Part shown: piece after piece, positions 15,237 through 28,542 of the stretch
Layout: the number at the start of each line of letters is the position of its first letter
How positions within the stretch are numbered: the first letter of the stretch is position 1
Assembly: GCA_016281605.1 (NCBI GenBank)
Contig: JAEEJA010000042.1
Span: 1 to 44,699, forward strand
Direction of reading: 5' to 3'
Source of the DNA: Lachnospiraceae bacterium
GTDB taxonomy: Bacteria; Bacillota; Clostridia; Lachnospirales; Lachnospiraceae
Length of the DNA stretch: 44,699 nucleotides
Position numbers and translations under genes: made by a program
The notes under the pieces: generated by a model
What the model was told of the DNA's origin: nothing
The model's database searches: none
Seen by the model: only the letters and a program-made list of their open reading frames with translations

Positions 15237-16640
15237 TTATCTACTCTTTGTATAAAGCATTTCAAATGCAAATAAAAGCTGTTTTCTTACACTTGCAGGT
15301 TCGATGATAGAATCCACAAATCCTCTGGCTGCTGCAGCCTTAACATCAGTCGCCTTAGCGTATGCATCTGCCTTTTCACTGATAACTGAAGCCTCTGCAC
15401 CCGGGAACATAATCTTAGCAGCAATATTTGCATCCATTACTCCAACCTTTGCAGTAGGAAGTGCAAATACCATATCAGCACCTATATGCTTTGAATTCAT
15501 TGCTACATAAGCAGAACCATAAGCTTCGCCTGTAATAAGATTTACTTTTGCAACATCCGCTCCTGAGAAGGCCTTTGTAAGAGTAGCTACCGCATTACCG
15601 ATTGAAGCTTCTTCTCTTAAGCTTCCGGCAAATCCGTTTACGTTGGTAAATGTAAGAACCGGAATACCGAATCTATCGCAAAGCTTTACAAAGCTTGCAG
15701 CCTTATAGCATCCTACAGTTGTTAATCTGGTCTCATATGTTTCAACCTTCTGTCCTGCATCATCAAGTAAGAAGCTTCTGTTAGCAACCGCTCCTATAGT
15801 CATACCATCGAGAAGTATAAAGCCTGTAACCATCTCTTTACTTACATCCTTGCAAACCTCTAAGAAGAAATTGTTATCGGATATTTCTTCAAAAGCTCTT
15901 GCAGGATCACCCGCGATAGAAGCAAAATCAGGAACTTCTCTGTTGAGATCATCCATAACCTCATCACACTCAGCGTTGTCTGCAGCATTAAGTGGAAGTA
16001 TGGTAATCAAATCTCTCATACCTTCAAACATCTGCTCTGCATCGTCATAAACAAACTCAACTGCTCCGGCTTCGCCCTTAAATGTTGCAGCTGAAGTATC
16101 AAGCTTCTCTTTATAATTATTCTCTACAGCATCAGGTGAATTAACAAACAGGCTTCCGCTTGTTTTCTCCATGAATGTAAAATCAGAAAGAGCTGCAAGT
16201 ACTGCCATTCCACCACCGCAATTACCAAGAACCGCTGTGATCTGAGGTATAAGGCCGTTTGCTCTGACCATGGCAGCATAAATCTGACCGAAAGCATCGA
16301 GAGCATCAACAGACTCCTGAACTCTGATTCCTGAGCTGTCTAAAATACCAACCACAGGAGTTCCGGTCTTAATAGCAAGATTGTAGATATTTACTATCTG
16401 TCTTGCATGCATCTCTCCCACAGAGCCTCCAAGTACATCCGCATCCTGACTGTAGATATAAACGGGTTTGTTTTTTATAAGTGCATAACCTGTAACTACA
16501 CCGTCATCAGGAGCACTTACTGAATCCATGTTAAAATCAGTGTTTCTTTTAGTCACAAGAGCACCAATCTCAACAAAACTGTTCTCATCAACAAGAGACT
16601 TGATTCTGTCTCTGGCTGACAAAGCATTTGAATTTGACAT
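15237..16640 (-). CDS. Acyl-CoA carboxyltransferase subunit (MmdA/12S-like)
   Basis: A 467-residue carboxyltransferase of the crotonase fold, with N and C halves. The N half has GVVTGYALIKNKPVYIYSQD and the oxyanion loop GNCGGGMAVLAALSDF; the C half has LTFTNVNGFAGS, AFSGADVAKVNLITGEAYGS and GVMDANIAAKIMFPGAEAS. Family members use methylmalonyl-, propionyl-, glutaconyl- or malonyl-CoA; the sequence alone does not fix the substrate. It is the first gene of the five-gene operon and starts 50 bases after glgP behind GGAGG. It is somewhat shorter than the usual 500-520 residues. Confidence 0.85.
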   Translation of the reverse strand: MSNSNALSARDRIKSLVDENSFVEIGALVTKRNTDFNMDSVSAPDDGVVTGYALIKNKPVYIYSQDADVLGGSVGEMHARQIVNIYNLAIKTGTPVVGILDSSGIRVQESVDALDAFGQIYAAMVRANGLIPQITAVLGNCGGGMAVLAALSDFTFMEKTSGSLFVNSPDAVENNYKEKLDTSAATFKGEAGAVEFVYDDAEQMFEGMRDLITILPLNAADNAECDEVMDDLNREVPDFASIAGDPARAFEEISDNNFFLEVCKDVSKEMVTGFILLDGMTIGAVANRSFLLDDAGQKVETYETRLTTVGCYKAASFVKLCDRFGIPVLTFTNVNGFAGSLREEASIGNAVATLTKAFSGADVAKVNLITGEAYGSAYVAMNSKHIGADMVFALPTAKVGVMDANIAAKIMFPGAEASVISEKADAYAKATDVKAAAARGFVDSIIEPASVRKQLLFAFEMLYTKSR

Positions 16641-16690
16641 GTTTTACCTCCTAGTTATATTAACAATACTTTTTGTAGAATTGTAGATTT

Positions 16691-18934
16691 TTATAGATGC
16701 CATATATCCTCATTGTACTGAGCTATGGTTCTATCTGATGAGAAGAATCCCGCATTTGCTATATTCTTAAGCATCATCTTCTCCCATCTTTCTCTGTCTT
16801 CATATGCAGCTAGCATCTTTTCCTTCTCTTCTATGTAGCTCTTAGTATCGAGAAGTGTCATAAACCAATCCTTGGTAACTATCTCCATGTATAATCTGAT
16901 AAGAGATTTCTTATTACCTACTGCAAACATTTCCTTGCTTATGATGAAATCAACCAGCTTTGCTATCTCCGGATCTGCATCATATATAGCTTCTGAGGAG
17001 TAATCACTCTTTGCATAATGCTCTATAACATCATCAGAAGACTCACCAAAGATAAATATGTTATCATCACCCACAAACTGATGAATTTCTACATTTGCTC
17101 CATCCTCAGTTCCGAGTGTAACAGCTCCGTTGAGCATGAACTTCATGTTACTTGTTCCACTGGCTTCCTTGGATGCAAGCGATATCTGCTCAGATATATC
17201 TGCAGCCGGTATAACCTTTTCTGCATAAGTAACATTGTAATTCTCAAGCATCACAATCTTGAGATATGGATTAACCTCCGGATCACTCTCAACTATCTTA
17301 GAAAGACAGATAATCATATGAATGATATCCTTTGCAATGGTGTAAGCAGGCGCTGCCTTCGCACCAAAGATCATAGTCAGTGGTCTGGCAGGCTTGTTTC
17401 CTGCCTTTATATCCAAATACTTATTAATTGCATAGAGCGCATTCATTTGCTGTCTCTTATACTCATGTAATCTCTTAACCTGTACATCGAAGATAGAATC
17501 GGTATTAACCTTGATACCCTGCCTGCTCTCTAAAAACTCTGCAAAGATTTCCTTATGCTTATGCTTGATATCAGCTATGGTATTAAGGACTTCCTTATCA
17601 TCCATAAAGTTCTCAAGCTTCTTAAGCTCATCCGCATCCTTTTTGAAACCATCGCCTATTTTTTCCTCTATAAAGGCAGAAAGCTCATGATTACAGTGAA
17701 GTAACCATCTTCTAAATGTAATACCATTTGTCTTATTATTAAACTTATTAGGATAGATATCAGCAAATGCCTTGAGCTCTGAGTTTTTAAGTATATCTGT
17801 ATGTAGAGCCGCAACACCGTTTACACTATAGCTATAATGAATATCGATATAAGCCATGTGAATGTTATTGTATTTATCGATAATCTTAAGACTATCATTG
17901 TCACCAAAGTGCTCCTTAACCTTTACATCAAGCATCCTGATGATAGGCATGAGACAAGGAACAACTCTATCCATATACCACATAGGCCACTTTTCGAGCG
18001 CCTCTGCAAGTATGGTATGATTGGTATAAGCGCACATCTTTGATACGATGTCTATTGCCTCATCCATCTCTATTCCCTTATTCGTAAGAAGTCTGATAAG
18101 CTCCGGTATTACCATGGTTGGATGAGTATCGTTTATCTGAACAACTGCATAATCATATAAGTCATGCAGGTTAGAACCCTTTTCACAAGCTTCGTCTATT
18201 ATAAGCTGTGCAGCATTTGAAACCATGAAATACTGCTGATATATACGAAGCATCCTTCCCTGATCATCACTGTCATCAGGATATAAGAAAAGTGTGAGAT
18301 TCTTTTTAATATTAGTCTTATCAAACCAAATACTGTCTCCGTTTACTATACTTTCATCAACAGAATCAATATCGAAAAGCTTAAGAGTATTGGTTTTATT
18401 ATCATAACCGGTTACATCAATCTCATACATTTTAGACTTTACAGTAGCTGTACCGAAACGTACTTCATAGCTTCTGTTTGTCTTTCTTAACCAGCTTTTA
18501 TCATCTATCCATGGGTTTGGAGTTTCCTTCTGAAGGTTATTATCAAATACCTGTTTAAAAAGTCCAAGATGATAATTAAGACCTATACCATCACCCGGAA
18601 GTCCGAGTGTAGCAATAGAATCAAGAAAACATGCTGCCAATCTTCCAAGACCGCCATTTCCCAGTGAAGGCTCATTTTCCACCTCTTCAATCTGAGCCAT
18701 GGAAAGACCTTTTTCCTTGAGAGCTTTATCAACAGAATCGTAAAGTCCAAGATTTATAAGATTATTAGACAACAGCTTTCCTATAAGAAATTCAGCCGAT
18801 ATATAATAAAGCTTTTTCTTTCCCTCTATTCTTCCCTTTTCGTCGGATGCCTTCTTTGTAAGGTTTAGAAGACCTTTATAGATTTCGACGACGTCCGACT
18901 TTGAAACTATTTCTTTGATTTCATTCTCATACAT
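16691..18934 (-). CDS. glgP: Glycogen/starch phosphorylase
   Basis: A 747-residue PLP enzyme that releases glucose-1-phosphate from glycogen or maltodextrin. The ATG at 18934 is chosen since GGAGG lies eight bases upstream; a TTG five codons earlier overlaps that site. Hallmarks are [17 protein letters not shown], the loop [19 protein letters not shown], the NDTHP of the active site, [10 protein letters not shown] and the PLP-lysine segment [14 protein letters not shown], followed by [10 protein letters not shown]. It is shorter than the 800-840 residues of the E. coli enzyme, mainly in N-terminal and surface loops. The carboxyltransferase operon follows by 50 bases without an obvious terminator, so read-through is possible. 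Confidence 0.96.
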   Translation of the reverse strand: MYENEIKEIVSKSDVVEIYKGLLNLTKKASDEKGRIEGKKKLYYISAEFLIGKLLSNNLINLGLYDSVDKALKEKGLSMAQIEEVENEPSLGNGGLGRLAACFLDSIATLGLPGDGIGLNYHLGLFKQVFDNNLQKETPNPWIDDKSWLRKTNRSYEVRFGTATVKSKMYEIDVTGYDNKTNTLKLFDIDSVDESIVNGDSIWFDKTNIKKNLTLFLYPDDSDDQGRMLRIYQQYFMVSNAAQLIIDEACEKGSNLHDLYDYAVVQINDTHPTMVIPELIRLLTNKGIEMDEAIDIVSKMCAYTNHTILAEALEKWPMWYMDRVVPCLMPIIRMLDVKVKEHFGDNDSLKIIDKYNNIHMAYIDIHYSYSVNGVAALHTDILKNSELKAFADIYPNKFNNKTNGITFRRWLLHCNHELSAFIEEKIGDGFKKDADELKKLENFMDDKEVLNTIADIKHKHKEIFAEFLESRQGIKVNTDSIFDVQVKRLHEYKRQQMNALYAINKYLDIKAGNKPARPLTMIFGAKAAPAYTIAKDIIHMIICLSKIVESDPEVNPYLKIVMLENYNVTYAEKVIPAADISEQISLASKEASGTSNMKFMLNGAVTLGTEDGANVEIHQFVGDDNIFIFGESSDDVIEHYAKSDYSSEAIYDADPEIAKLVDFIISKEMFAVGNKKSLIRLYMEIVTKDWFMTLLDTKSYIEEKEKMLAAYEDRERWEKMMLKNIANAGFFSSDRTIAQYNEDIWHL

Positions 18935-19098
18935 ATTACTGGCCTCCAAAAAAACATTCCCTACAATTATAATACAAGAAATAATAAATATCCACTACTT
19001 TTTTAATCAATCGAAAACATTTTAGTCTTATAGTAACATAATATAACAATATGAACATTTTGTCCTTCTGATATTGATTCTTTCATCCTATTTTGTTA

Positions 19099-19137
19099 AT
19101 ATTGTCACATAGCTATTAAATGACAATATGTACATAT
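19099..19137. promoter_or_regulatory. Overlapping dyads in the glgP-araC divergent region
   Basis: A perfect inverted repeat, ATATTGTCA (19099-19107) and TGACAATAT (19121-19129), with a 13-base spacer, overlaps a 12-base palindrome, ATATGTACATAT (19126-19137). The region 18935-19202 between the divergent genes is otherwise very AT-rich. This is a likely operator, possibly for the adjacent AraC-type regulator. Confidence 0.5.
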
Positions 19138-19148
19138 TTAGGTATTTA
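19120..19148 (+). promoter_or_regulatory. Possible promoter of the AraC-type regulator
   Basis: ATGACA (19120-19125), 17 bases, then TATTTA (19143-19148). The -35 lies in the right arm of the dyad, as expected for a repressed or autoregulated promoter. The -10 match is weak. Confidence 0.35.
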
Positions 19149-19202
19149 GAGAGAATAATATATTTAAAAAATATTTATTATTCTGATAATTAAGGAGATG
19201 AA

Positions 19203-20030
19203 ATGATTTGGTATTATATGTATCCTTCAACAGAGGAAGTAAATGATCTTCCTATGTATCTCTACACCATAGGTTTGCATGAATTACAAGATGAAATCTA
19301 CCGTCCGGAGGGTTTTTTATACGATCAGTTCTTCTATAATACCTACGGTACGGGAAATCTCACAATGAACGGTAAAAAATATCATCTTGAAGAGGGTTCC
19401 GCATTTTTTATACCTGCCAATATGCCTCATCACTACTATCCCGACGGAGATTTGTGGGATGTAAGATGGATGACTCCTGTTGGTCCTGCCCTTAAACCAA
19501 TTCTTGAAAAGTTCAATCTTGAAAAGGGTGGTGTATATACTCTTCACGATGAAACTGAGCTTGACAGAATTCTAAACCATATGAGGATGCTTCTTATAGA
19601 GCATCCCAAGCATGGAAATTTATTAGCATCCGGTTATATCTATCCTTTCATCATGGAATTCGTGTATCAGACAAGTCTTTATGACAGAAGTGAAGTCGAA
19701 AATATTCCTTATGAAAATCAGATAAAAAGTCTTAAAGAATATATATCAACTCACTTTATGCATCCTATAACTCTGGATGATTTGTGTAAAGTCGTCCCAT
19801 CTACACACCAACACATGTGCCGCATGTTCAGAGAATCCTTAAACATGCGCCCCACACAGTACATTAATAAGGTTCGTGTCGATATGGCTAAATCTCTGCT
19901 TCTCTACAGTGATTATAGTATAGATCAAATTGCCGCCAAATGTGGCTTCAATGACACATCTTACTTTTGTAAAACCTTTAAAAATTTTGAGTCAATAACT
20001 CCCATAGAATACAGGAAAAGTGTTCTCTGA
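19203..20030 (+). CDS. AraC-family transcriptional regulator
   Basis: A 275-residue regulator with a cupin-like sensor half (GTGNLTMNGKKYHLEEGSAF and FIPANMPHHYYPDGD at about 50-85) and a C-terminal double helix-turn-helix at about 172-275, with QIAAKCGFNDTSYFCKTFKN and the end TPIEYRKSV. Such proteins bind a sugar in the cupin pocket and activate carbohydrate genes. The start at 19203 follows AAGGAG; an ATG five bases earlier meets a stop at once. A degraded beta-galactosidase gene follows by 41 bases, so this was probably its regulator. The partner sugar is not evident. Confidence 0.9.
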   Translation: MIWYYMYPSTEEVNDLPMYLYTIGLHELQDEIYRPEGFLYDQFFYNTYGTGNLTMNGKKYHLEEGSAFFIPANMPHHYYPDGDLWDVRWMTPVGPALKPILEKFNLEKGGVYTLHDETELDRILNHMRMLLIEHPKHGNLLASGYIYPFIMEFVYQTSLYDRSEVENIPYENQIKSLKEYISTHFMHPITLDDLCKVVPSTHQHMCRMFRESLNMRPTQYINKVRVDMAKSLLLYSDYSIDQIAAKCGFNDTSYFCKTFKNFESITPIEYRKSVL

Positions 20031-20071
20031 TAACACCTAACTTTAAACAAAGGATAAGGAGGAAAATATCC

Positions 20072-23030
<2,959 letters not shown>

Positions 23031-23073
23031 GATAAATAGAATGTTCTGATTAATAAAAGTTTTACTACAAAAC

Positions 23074-23126
23074 AAAAGAAGATATAACCTGTACACTTTT
23101 TTGTACCGGATTATATCTTCTTTTTT
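23074..23126. terminator. Bidirectional terminator at the end of the export locus
   Basis: A long stem: 23074-23087 pairs with 23111-23124, extended by CC/GG and GTACA/TGTAC with a one-base bulge. It is flanked by A-runs on the left and T-runs on the right. It closes the GH2 remnant on the plus strand and the 1779-residue gene on the minus strand. Confidence 0.85.
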
Positions 23127-23146
23127 ATGTTACTTGAAAATATCAG

Positions 23147-26100
23147 TTAAACGTGGGGTCCTTTAGGTATTGCCTTCTGGGTATTTTTCGAATGTTTTTT
23201 ACTCTTCTTTATCTCATCTTTCTTTATAGAATTATTTTCATAATGTGCATACGTATTTTTTGCATGCTTAACCTGAACAGCTCTTTCACTCCCAAGCTTT
23301 CTGATGGTTTTAACTACTTTATCATTTACTTTATCAGAAAGTTTATTGTTTCTTAGCTGTTCACCTAAGTTATTTCCAACCCTTCCCAGCCTGTCTTTAG
23401 CAAGTATCCTCTTTTCCTTCAGATACTGGTTTGTGGAATCAAAGACATCTGACAATGATACATTTCCGGTTTGGATTTCATTACAAAGTCCTTCATTTTT
23501 CTTATCAGAAAGAATCTGAGCAACAACTACAGAAGTAAGTCTCATATACATGCCATCATCTTCATTAACTTCATGATTATTAGGCACAACTCCGGCATAG
23601 AGAACGTATTCCTTTAATCCCAGCGCCTTTACGGTATCAAGCTGAAGCTTATAAGTAGCCTGAAGTTCGTTTGTACTGCTTGAAATCTCTTTCCAGTTTG
23701 TATAATACTTACCCGGATTAGACTTTACAACCTCCTTAAAAAGCTTATTGTTATACAGAGCATTTACCTGCTTCTTAAAATCACCGTTATCTATAGACTC
23801 TTGCATCTGTCTGATCTTTTCGGCTGTTACATCCTTTTTATTCATGTTATTTAAGTAATCTTTTATGCAATAATTGACCGCGAAATCCTTATATGACAGC
23901 TTTACACCACCTTCCTTAAGTACTCTTTCAGAATCATTTAAATCAAGGCTTAAGTCCATCTCAACATTTGTAAACTTCTTTAGAGAATTGATCAGTTTTA
24001 CTTTCTCATTAGAAGTAGCACTTATCTTATCGAAATGCGCTTTTATCTGAGCCTGTGACTGAGCCGTATTCTTGTATTCCGGTAAGTTATAGGTGTCCTT
24101 ATGGTTCTCTATTACTCCATCGAAGAATTTCTTAATAGTTCTTAGATTGCATGTATGGAGTTTTATTCTGTTACCCTGCTGTGTCACAAGCATATCAGAT
24201 GACATCTGACGTGTCAGATCATCCATTACCTGTACCAGATTCGGGACAACATTCTTAATATTCTTTGATGCAGTTAATCTGAGTTTTCCTGTATTAGGTC
24301 CGAAAGGATTCTTTATTCCCTTTCTCTCTCTATAATAATTAACAGCAGCTGTATTTAGTTTTTCCAATGCTTCCTTCTTTTCTGCCATTGTTTTTCTGTC
24401 ATCAGACATACACTTTATACAGTCATCTACATTTTTTTCAAGTGCTTGATAAAGGGAAGAACCTGTCTTACCGAACTCCTTTTTAGCATCCTCTATAGCC
24501 TTCTCATCATCTGCTCCTTCTTCTCTTTCATGACAAAGAAGCAGCTCAGCTTTAAATCTCTTAAGAGTATTTAAAATAGATTTTTCTCCTTCTTTATAAG
24601 CATTATAACCTGCATAATTTCTAAGAATATTTTTCTTAGTATCAGATATTAATGTGTGCGCTCCTGTTGCTTTAAATACTCCATTCTTATCAAATTCGTG
24701 ATTAATATAAGAAACCTGCTTTTCTCCACGCGCCATTTCTTTAAGTATCTCTGCTGTATAAAGCAATTCTCTTTCGTTTGGATCCTTCACTTTAGAGTAC
24801 TTAAGTCCATAAAGCTTCTCCGGCGTTTTTCCGTCAATCATTATTAAATCGCTGAATTTTAAGCCTATCTTATGAAGGGTGGTATATAGAGAGTTTCCAA
24901 AGGTTTGACGAATCACATTTGTTATATAATTCCTGGTTTTATTAATACCATTTTCATCGTTAATCAAAAGCTCAATCATACCATCTGCAGGAGTATCCTT
25001 GATACTCTGAAGGTATTCACTGTCTTTAACTGATTCAAAAAGCTTTAAGAAAGACTTTTTAAATGCATCATTAAAATATGTTCTTACTTTATCTTCAACT
25101 GAATCAGCTGATGCAGCCATAACATCTTCAAATGGTTTTTTATCACTTCCTGTCAGATATGAAAGAATTGTTTTCATATCAAAGCCATCATAAAGGTGTT
25201 CTTCATTTACCGCATCGTAATAATAATCATTTGCTTTTTCACCTATCACTGATTTCATCAGGTCTTTAGTCGAAAATCCTTTAACAATTGTGCCTAAATC
25301 TTTTCCGGCAAATTTCTTCATATTATTTTCGAAGAAGTACTTAGCAATAGCAGCTTCTCCCAGTGATTCTAAACTACTCTTAGCGTCTCTTGTAGCTACA
25401 TTTATTCCTTTAATATATCTGTTAGTGAAGCCTCCCAGGTTGTTTATACTTGACTGAGTATCATGCCAAAATGTTTCGAGTTCAGCTAATTTATCGTTAC
25501 CTCCCATAGCATTGGCAAAATTTTGGAAGCTCGCCTGGTTATTGTTTTCCACCTCCAAAAGATTTCTAAATTCCTGGCTAAAATCTATTCCCATATTTCT
25601 TATAAAGAGTAAATCTTTTGTTGCCTTCAGAGCTTCTTTTTCGTCAGTATAGTCTACATCAGGAATTTTATGAGCTTTAACCTTCTCTGTAGCATTCATC
25701 ATTATGTCTGCCCAGCTCTTAATTCCCTTCATGTATTCCTTTGGATTATCATCCATATTTATTATAGGATTATTCTTACAAAAATCGTAGAACTCTTTTC
25801 TTATCTGTGGATCCTGCTTTTCTAACGGGTTATAATATATATCCCTTACTTCTTCATAGCTTAAATCCTTAGCTCCCAGAGCCCAGAAAACAAACATATC
25901 AGCAGTGGTATTTGGTCTTGAAGATGTTACTCCTGCTTTCGAGTAGGTGTGCTTTAAGTCATCTAATTGCTCATCCGTAAAACTATCTTCACCCTTATGA
26001 TATAAAAAATCACTGATACCCTTTGAGAGTTTTACGAATTCATCTTTTTTGTTTACACCAAAATCTTTTGCCAGTTTCTGCTCCTCTTCCTTTGATATGA

Positions 26101-28486
26101 TATGATTCTCATCAAATAGAAACTCATAATCATTATTATTTACTGTTGTCGCACTCTCATAAACCGGCTGCTCTTCCTTGATTTCTTTCTTAATTTCTTT
26201 ATTTTCTGTCTTTTCTTCTTCCTTAATCTCTTCTTTTACTTCAGCTTTAATTTCAGCTTTGTTTTCTGCCTTTTCTTCTATGGTTTCTTTCCCGGATTCT
26301 TCCTTATCAGAGTACCTGGCATTATCTATGTTTTCTTCTTTAAACTCTTCTTCTAAGCCCGTTACACCTCTTAAAATAGCATTATTAACAAGCTGATCCA
26401 CAAATGTATCAACTTGATTTTCATCTATCTCATTATGTTTGGGCAGCTTTGTCATTTCATTTGCAAAAAATCTTTTTCTCCTATCATATCCGACAAGAGA
26501 ATCATCTTTAAAGCCTTTTTGTCCCTCATCATTAAGAGTAGTACTACTCTTGAGAACTTCAGTCTCTTCTGTACTCTTCTTTAAGTCTGCTTCTTTAAGA
26601 TTATTATCCGGAAGATTATTATCAACAATATCTTTATCAGTATTATCTTTATTTGGTATTTCTTTTTTAGGAAGACTTATACCGAGTAAATCCCTATTCT
26701 GATCCTGAAGCTCTTTTTCTCTCTCCGCACTTCTTCTTTGGGCTTTAAGCTTAAGCTGATTTGCATTGAGCTTTTTAGGAAGGTAAACCTTCTCAACATA
26801 AGCTATACCTTTCTTTTCATATACATTTCGCTTTTCTTGTTCTTTTAATGTATCCTCTACACCGGAAACTCTGTAAATAAGGGCGCTACCCTTGTTCTTT
26901 TCATTTAAGTTTCCCAAACCTTTTTCATAATACTCATCGGGAGGAAGTTTTAGTTCTCCGTCCTCCTTCATGGATATATGTTCACTTGGTATACCGTAAA
27001 GGGTCTTTTCATCCTTAGCAAGCTCAATGTCTGAAATCCAGGTAATTCTTACACCTGTTCCTGTAAATTTATCTTTTGGTTGTTTAGGATCTATGTGAAC
27101 CGAAAGAAGATCATCCAAGGTTTTATCGAAATGTGTAAAATCAGGATCACCTGCACTTTTCTTAGCAGAATCCTTATAATATATTTTTTCTCCTTCTATT
27201 CCTACTATGGTTATTACATGTCCTACTGCCAAAAATGAAACCGTACTTTTATCGTTGCTGATGGCATTTATAATCTGCTCCTTTAGTGCAGACTTAGCAT
27301 TATTATAATACTCATCCTGACTTATACCTGCATTTTTAGCTTCATCGGTGTAAGGATATATCTCAAACTCTTTTACCATGGAATTTGGAACAAACTCTAC
27401 TATTGCGCTTGCTCTGTCTAAAACATTATTTTCCGAATCTGCATTGTATGAGTAGTCTGTATCTTCTGATACACTTTCTGCCTCAGCCTTTGATAATATG
27501 GGTCTGTAAGCGCGAATTTCTTCCTGATCCACATCTATTCCTCTGGTCTGAGCCAGTATAGCAGATGAACATGACCAGCATCCATTGTTACTTGACTGAA
27601 ATCCCTTCTGATGGACGTTATGAATAATAGCCGTATCCTTGTCTCTGTTTACCTCCAATACAGTCTGTATTGGCATATCGATTCCGGCTTCAACCTTTCT
27701 TTTTACATCACTCTTTATTCTCTCTATCTTCTTCATGCTCTCTACACGCTTCATAAGATAGATTTTTTCATATATATTAAGTTTTTCCTGATTTTCAATA
27801 TAGTAATCCTGAATAAGATTTATGTCGCCTGTATTCTTAATCCATCTGTCAAGATGTTTACAATCAGATCTTGCATTAGGAGCTTCATAGCCAATCATGT
27901 TATTTCCGTTGGTAACATTTAGAAAATGATTATTAAGCTGCTCAGCAGACATAGATGCGTAGTTGTCAAGTAATTTTACCTCACTGACTCCTGAATTTCT
28001 GTATAAATCCTTATAATCTTTAAAGGATATGTCAAATATATATGTATCTGTTATTGTTTTATTGGCATTTAAATTCTTAGTTTTTTTGCGTCTTGAATCT
28101 GTTATACACTGTGTAAAAGTCTTATTATCTCCCACAGCTATACCATTAAATCTTTCTAAATCATCATTAATCTTATATTTCATTATTTTTAACTGATTAT
28201 AAAGCTCGGCATTTTGGATTTCACTCTGCTTACACTCCTCACTAATAGCAGTTAACTTATCAGAAATACTCTTTGCTTGATTTTTTAAATTAATTAATTG
28301 CTCTTCGGTCAAAGGTCCTGCATTTGACTTCATCAAACCGCCACAATTATTGCCGTATATATTTAACAATATAACAAGATCTTTATTTTTATTATATATA
28401 TTTCTATTGGTCTTGAACATACCATTAACTAAAGCCTGACCATCTCTTTGAATCTCCTGATGTTCCCTAATAGTAGAATATCCCAT
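23147..28486 (-). CDS. Giant protein with papain-like cysteine protease domain (candidate exported effector)
   Basis: A 1779-residue protein without signal peptide or membrane segment. Residues about 15-85 form a helical domain that recurs at the start of the neighbouring 590-residue protein. Residues about 285-470 show a papain-like active site: Gln297-x5-Cys303-Trp304, matching the Q-x5-C-W of papains, then His423 in VGHVITIVGI and Asp439 in YYKDSAKK. Residues about 560-810 are a charged, low-complexity linker rich in Lys and Glu. The second half (about 810-1779) is helical, with no family recognised; it contains NYYRERKGIKNPFGPNTGK and LRLTASKNI, a Lys/Arg motif. It is the last gene of the minus-strand locus. 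The ATG at 28486 follows GGAGAG. Protease function is inferred from the triad; a toxin/effector role is inferred from context. Confidence 0.7.
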   Translation of the reverse strand: MGYSTIREHQEIQRDGQALVNGMFKTNRNIYNKNKDLVILLNIYGNNCGGLMKSNAGPLTEEQLINLKNQAKSISDKLTAISEECKQSEIQNAELYNQLKIMKYKINDDLERFNGIAVGDNKTFTQCITDSRRKKTKNLNANKTITDTYIFDISFKDYKDLYRNSGVSEVKLLDNYASMSAEQLNNHFLNVTNGNNMIGYEAPNARSDCKHLDRWIKNTGDINLIQDYYIENQEKLNIYEKIYLMKRVESMKKIERIKSDVKRKVEAGIDMPIQTVLEVNRDKDTAIIHNVHQKGFQSSNNGCWSCSSAILAQTRGIDVDQEEIRAYRPILSKAEAESVSEDTDYSYNADSENNVLDRASAIVEFVPNSMVKEFEIYPYTDEAKNAGISQDEYYNNAKSALKEQIINAISNDKSTVSFLAVGHVITIVGIEGEKIYYKDSAKKSAGDPDFTHFDKTLDDLLSVHIDPKQPKDKFTGTGVRITWISDIELAKDEKTLYGIPSEHISMKEDGELKLPPDEYYEKGLGNLNEKNKGSALIYRVSGVEDTLKEQEKRNVYEKKGIAYVEKVYLPKKLNANQLKLKAQRRSAEREKELQDQNRDLLGISLPKKEIPNKDNTDKDIVDNNLPDNNLKEADLKKSTEETEVLKSSTTLNDEGQKGFKDDSLVGYDRRKRFFANEMTKLPKHNEIDENQVDTFVDQLVNNAILRGVTGLEEEFKEENIDNARYSDKEESGKETIEEKAENKAEIKAEVKEEIKEEEKTENKEIKKEIKEEQPVYESATTVNNNDYEFLFDENHIISKEEEQKLAKDFGVNKKDEFVKLSKGISDFLYHKGEDSFTDEQLDDLKHTYSKAGVTSSRPNTTADMFVFWALGAKDLSYEEVRDIYYNPLEKQDPQIRKEFYDFCKNNPIINMDDNPKEYMKGIKSWADIMMNATEKVKAHKIPDVDYTDEKEALKATKDLLFIRNMGIDFSQEFRNLLEVENNNQASFQNFANAMGGNDKLAELETFWHDTQSSINNLGGFTNRYIKGINVATRDAKSSLESLGEAAIAKYFFENNMKKFAGKDLGTIVKGFSTKDLMKSVIGEKANDYYYDAVNEEHLYDGFDMKTILSYLTGSDKKPFEDVMAASADSVEDKVRTYFNDAFKKSFLKLFESVKDSEYLQSIKDTPADGMIELLINDENGINKTRNYITNVIRQTFGNSLYTTLHKIGLKFSDLIMIDGKTPEKLYGLKYSKVKDPNERELLYTAEILKEMARGEKQVSYINHEFDKNGVFKATGAHTLISDTKKNILRNYAGYNAYKEGEKSILNTLKRFKAELLLCHEREEGADDEKAIEDAKKEFGKTGSSLYQALEKNVDDCIKCMSDDRKTMAEKKEALEKLNTAAVNYYRERKGIKNPFGPNTGKLRLTASKNIKNVVPNLVQVMDDLTRQMSSDMLVTQQGNRIKLHTCNLRTIKKFFDGVIENHKDTYNLPEYKNTAQSQAQIKAHFDKISATSNEKVKLINSLKKFTNVEMDLSLDLNDSERVLKEGGVKLSYKDFAVNYCIKDYLNNMNKKDVTAEKIRQMQESIDNGDFKKQVNALYNNKLFKEVVKSNPGKYYTNWKEISSSTNELQATYKLQLDTVKALGLKEYVLYAGVVPNNHEVNEDDGMYMRLTSVVVAQILSDKKNEGLCNEIQTGNVSLSDVFDSTNQYLKEKRILAKDRLGRVGNNLGEQLRNNKLSDKVNDKVVKTIRKLGSERAVQVKHAKNTYAHYENNSIKKDEIKKSKKHSKNTQKAIPKGPHV

Positions 28487-28507
28487 ACTTTTCTCTCCGT
28501 TCAGATC

Positions 28508-28542
28508 GTCAAGACTCGCTTGCGAGTCTTGCGCGCCGGATT
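28508..28542. repeat. 35-bp palindromic repeat, copy 1
   Basis: Contains CAAGACTCGC (28510-28519), TT, then GCGAGTCTTG (28522-28531), followed by CGCGCCGGATT. The identical 35 bases occur at 39799-39833. It is GC-rich against an AT-rich background and lies 11 bases from the ribosome site of the 1779-residue gene. Confidence 0.85.

Noticed and set aside
23147-28486. LXG or WXG100-type toxin of a type VII system
   Set aside because: The shared N-terminal domain lacks an LXG or W-x-G motif, and the adjacent ATPase is VirB4-like rather than an EssC-type FtsK/SpoIIIE protein.
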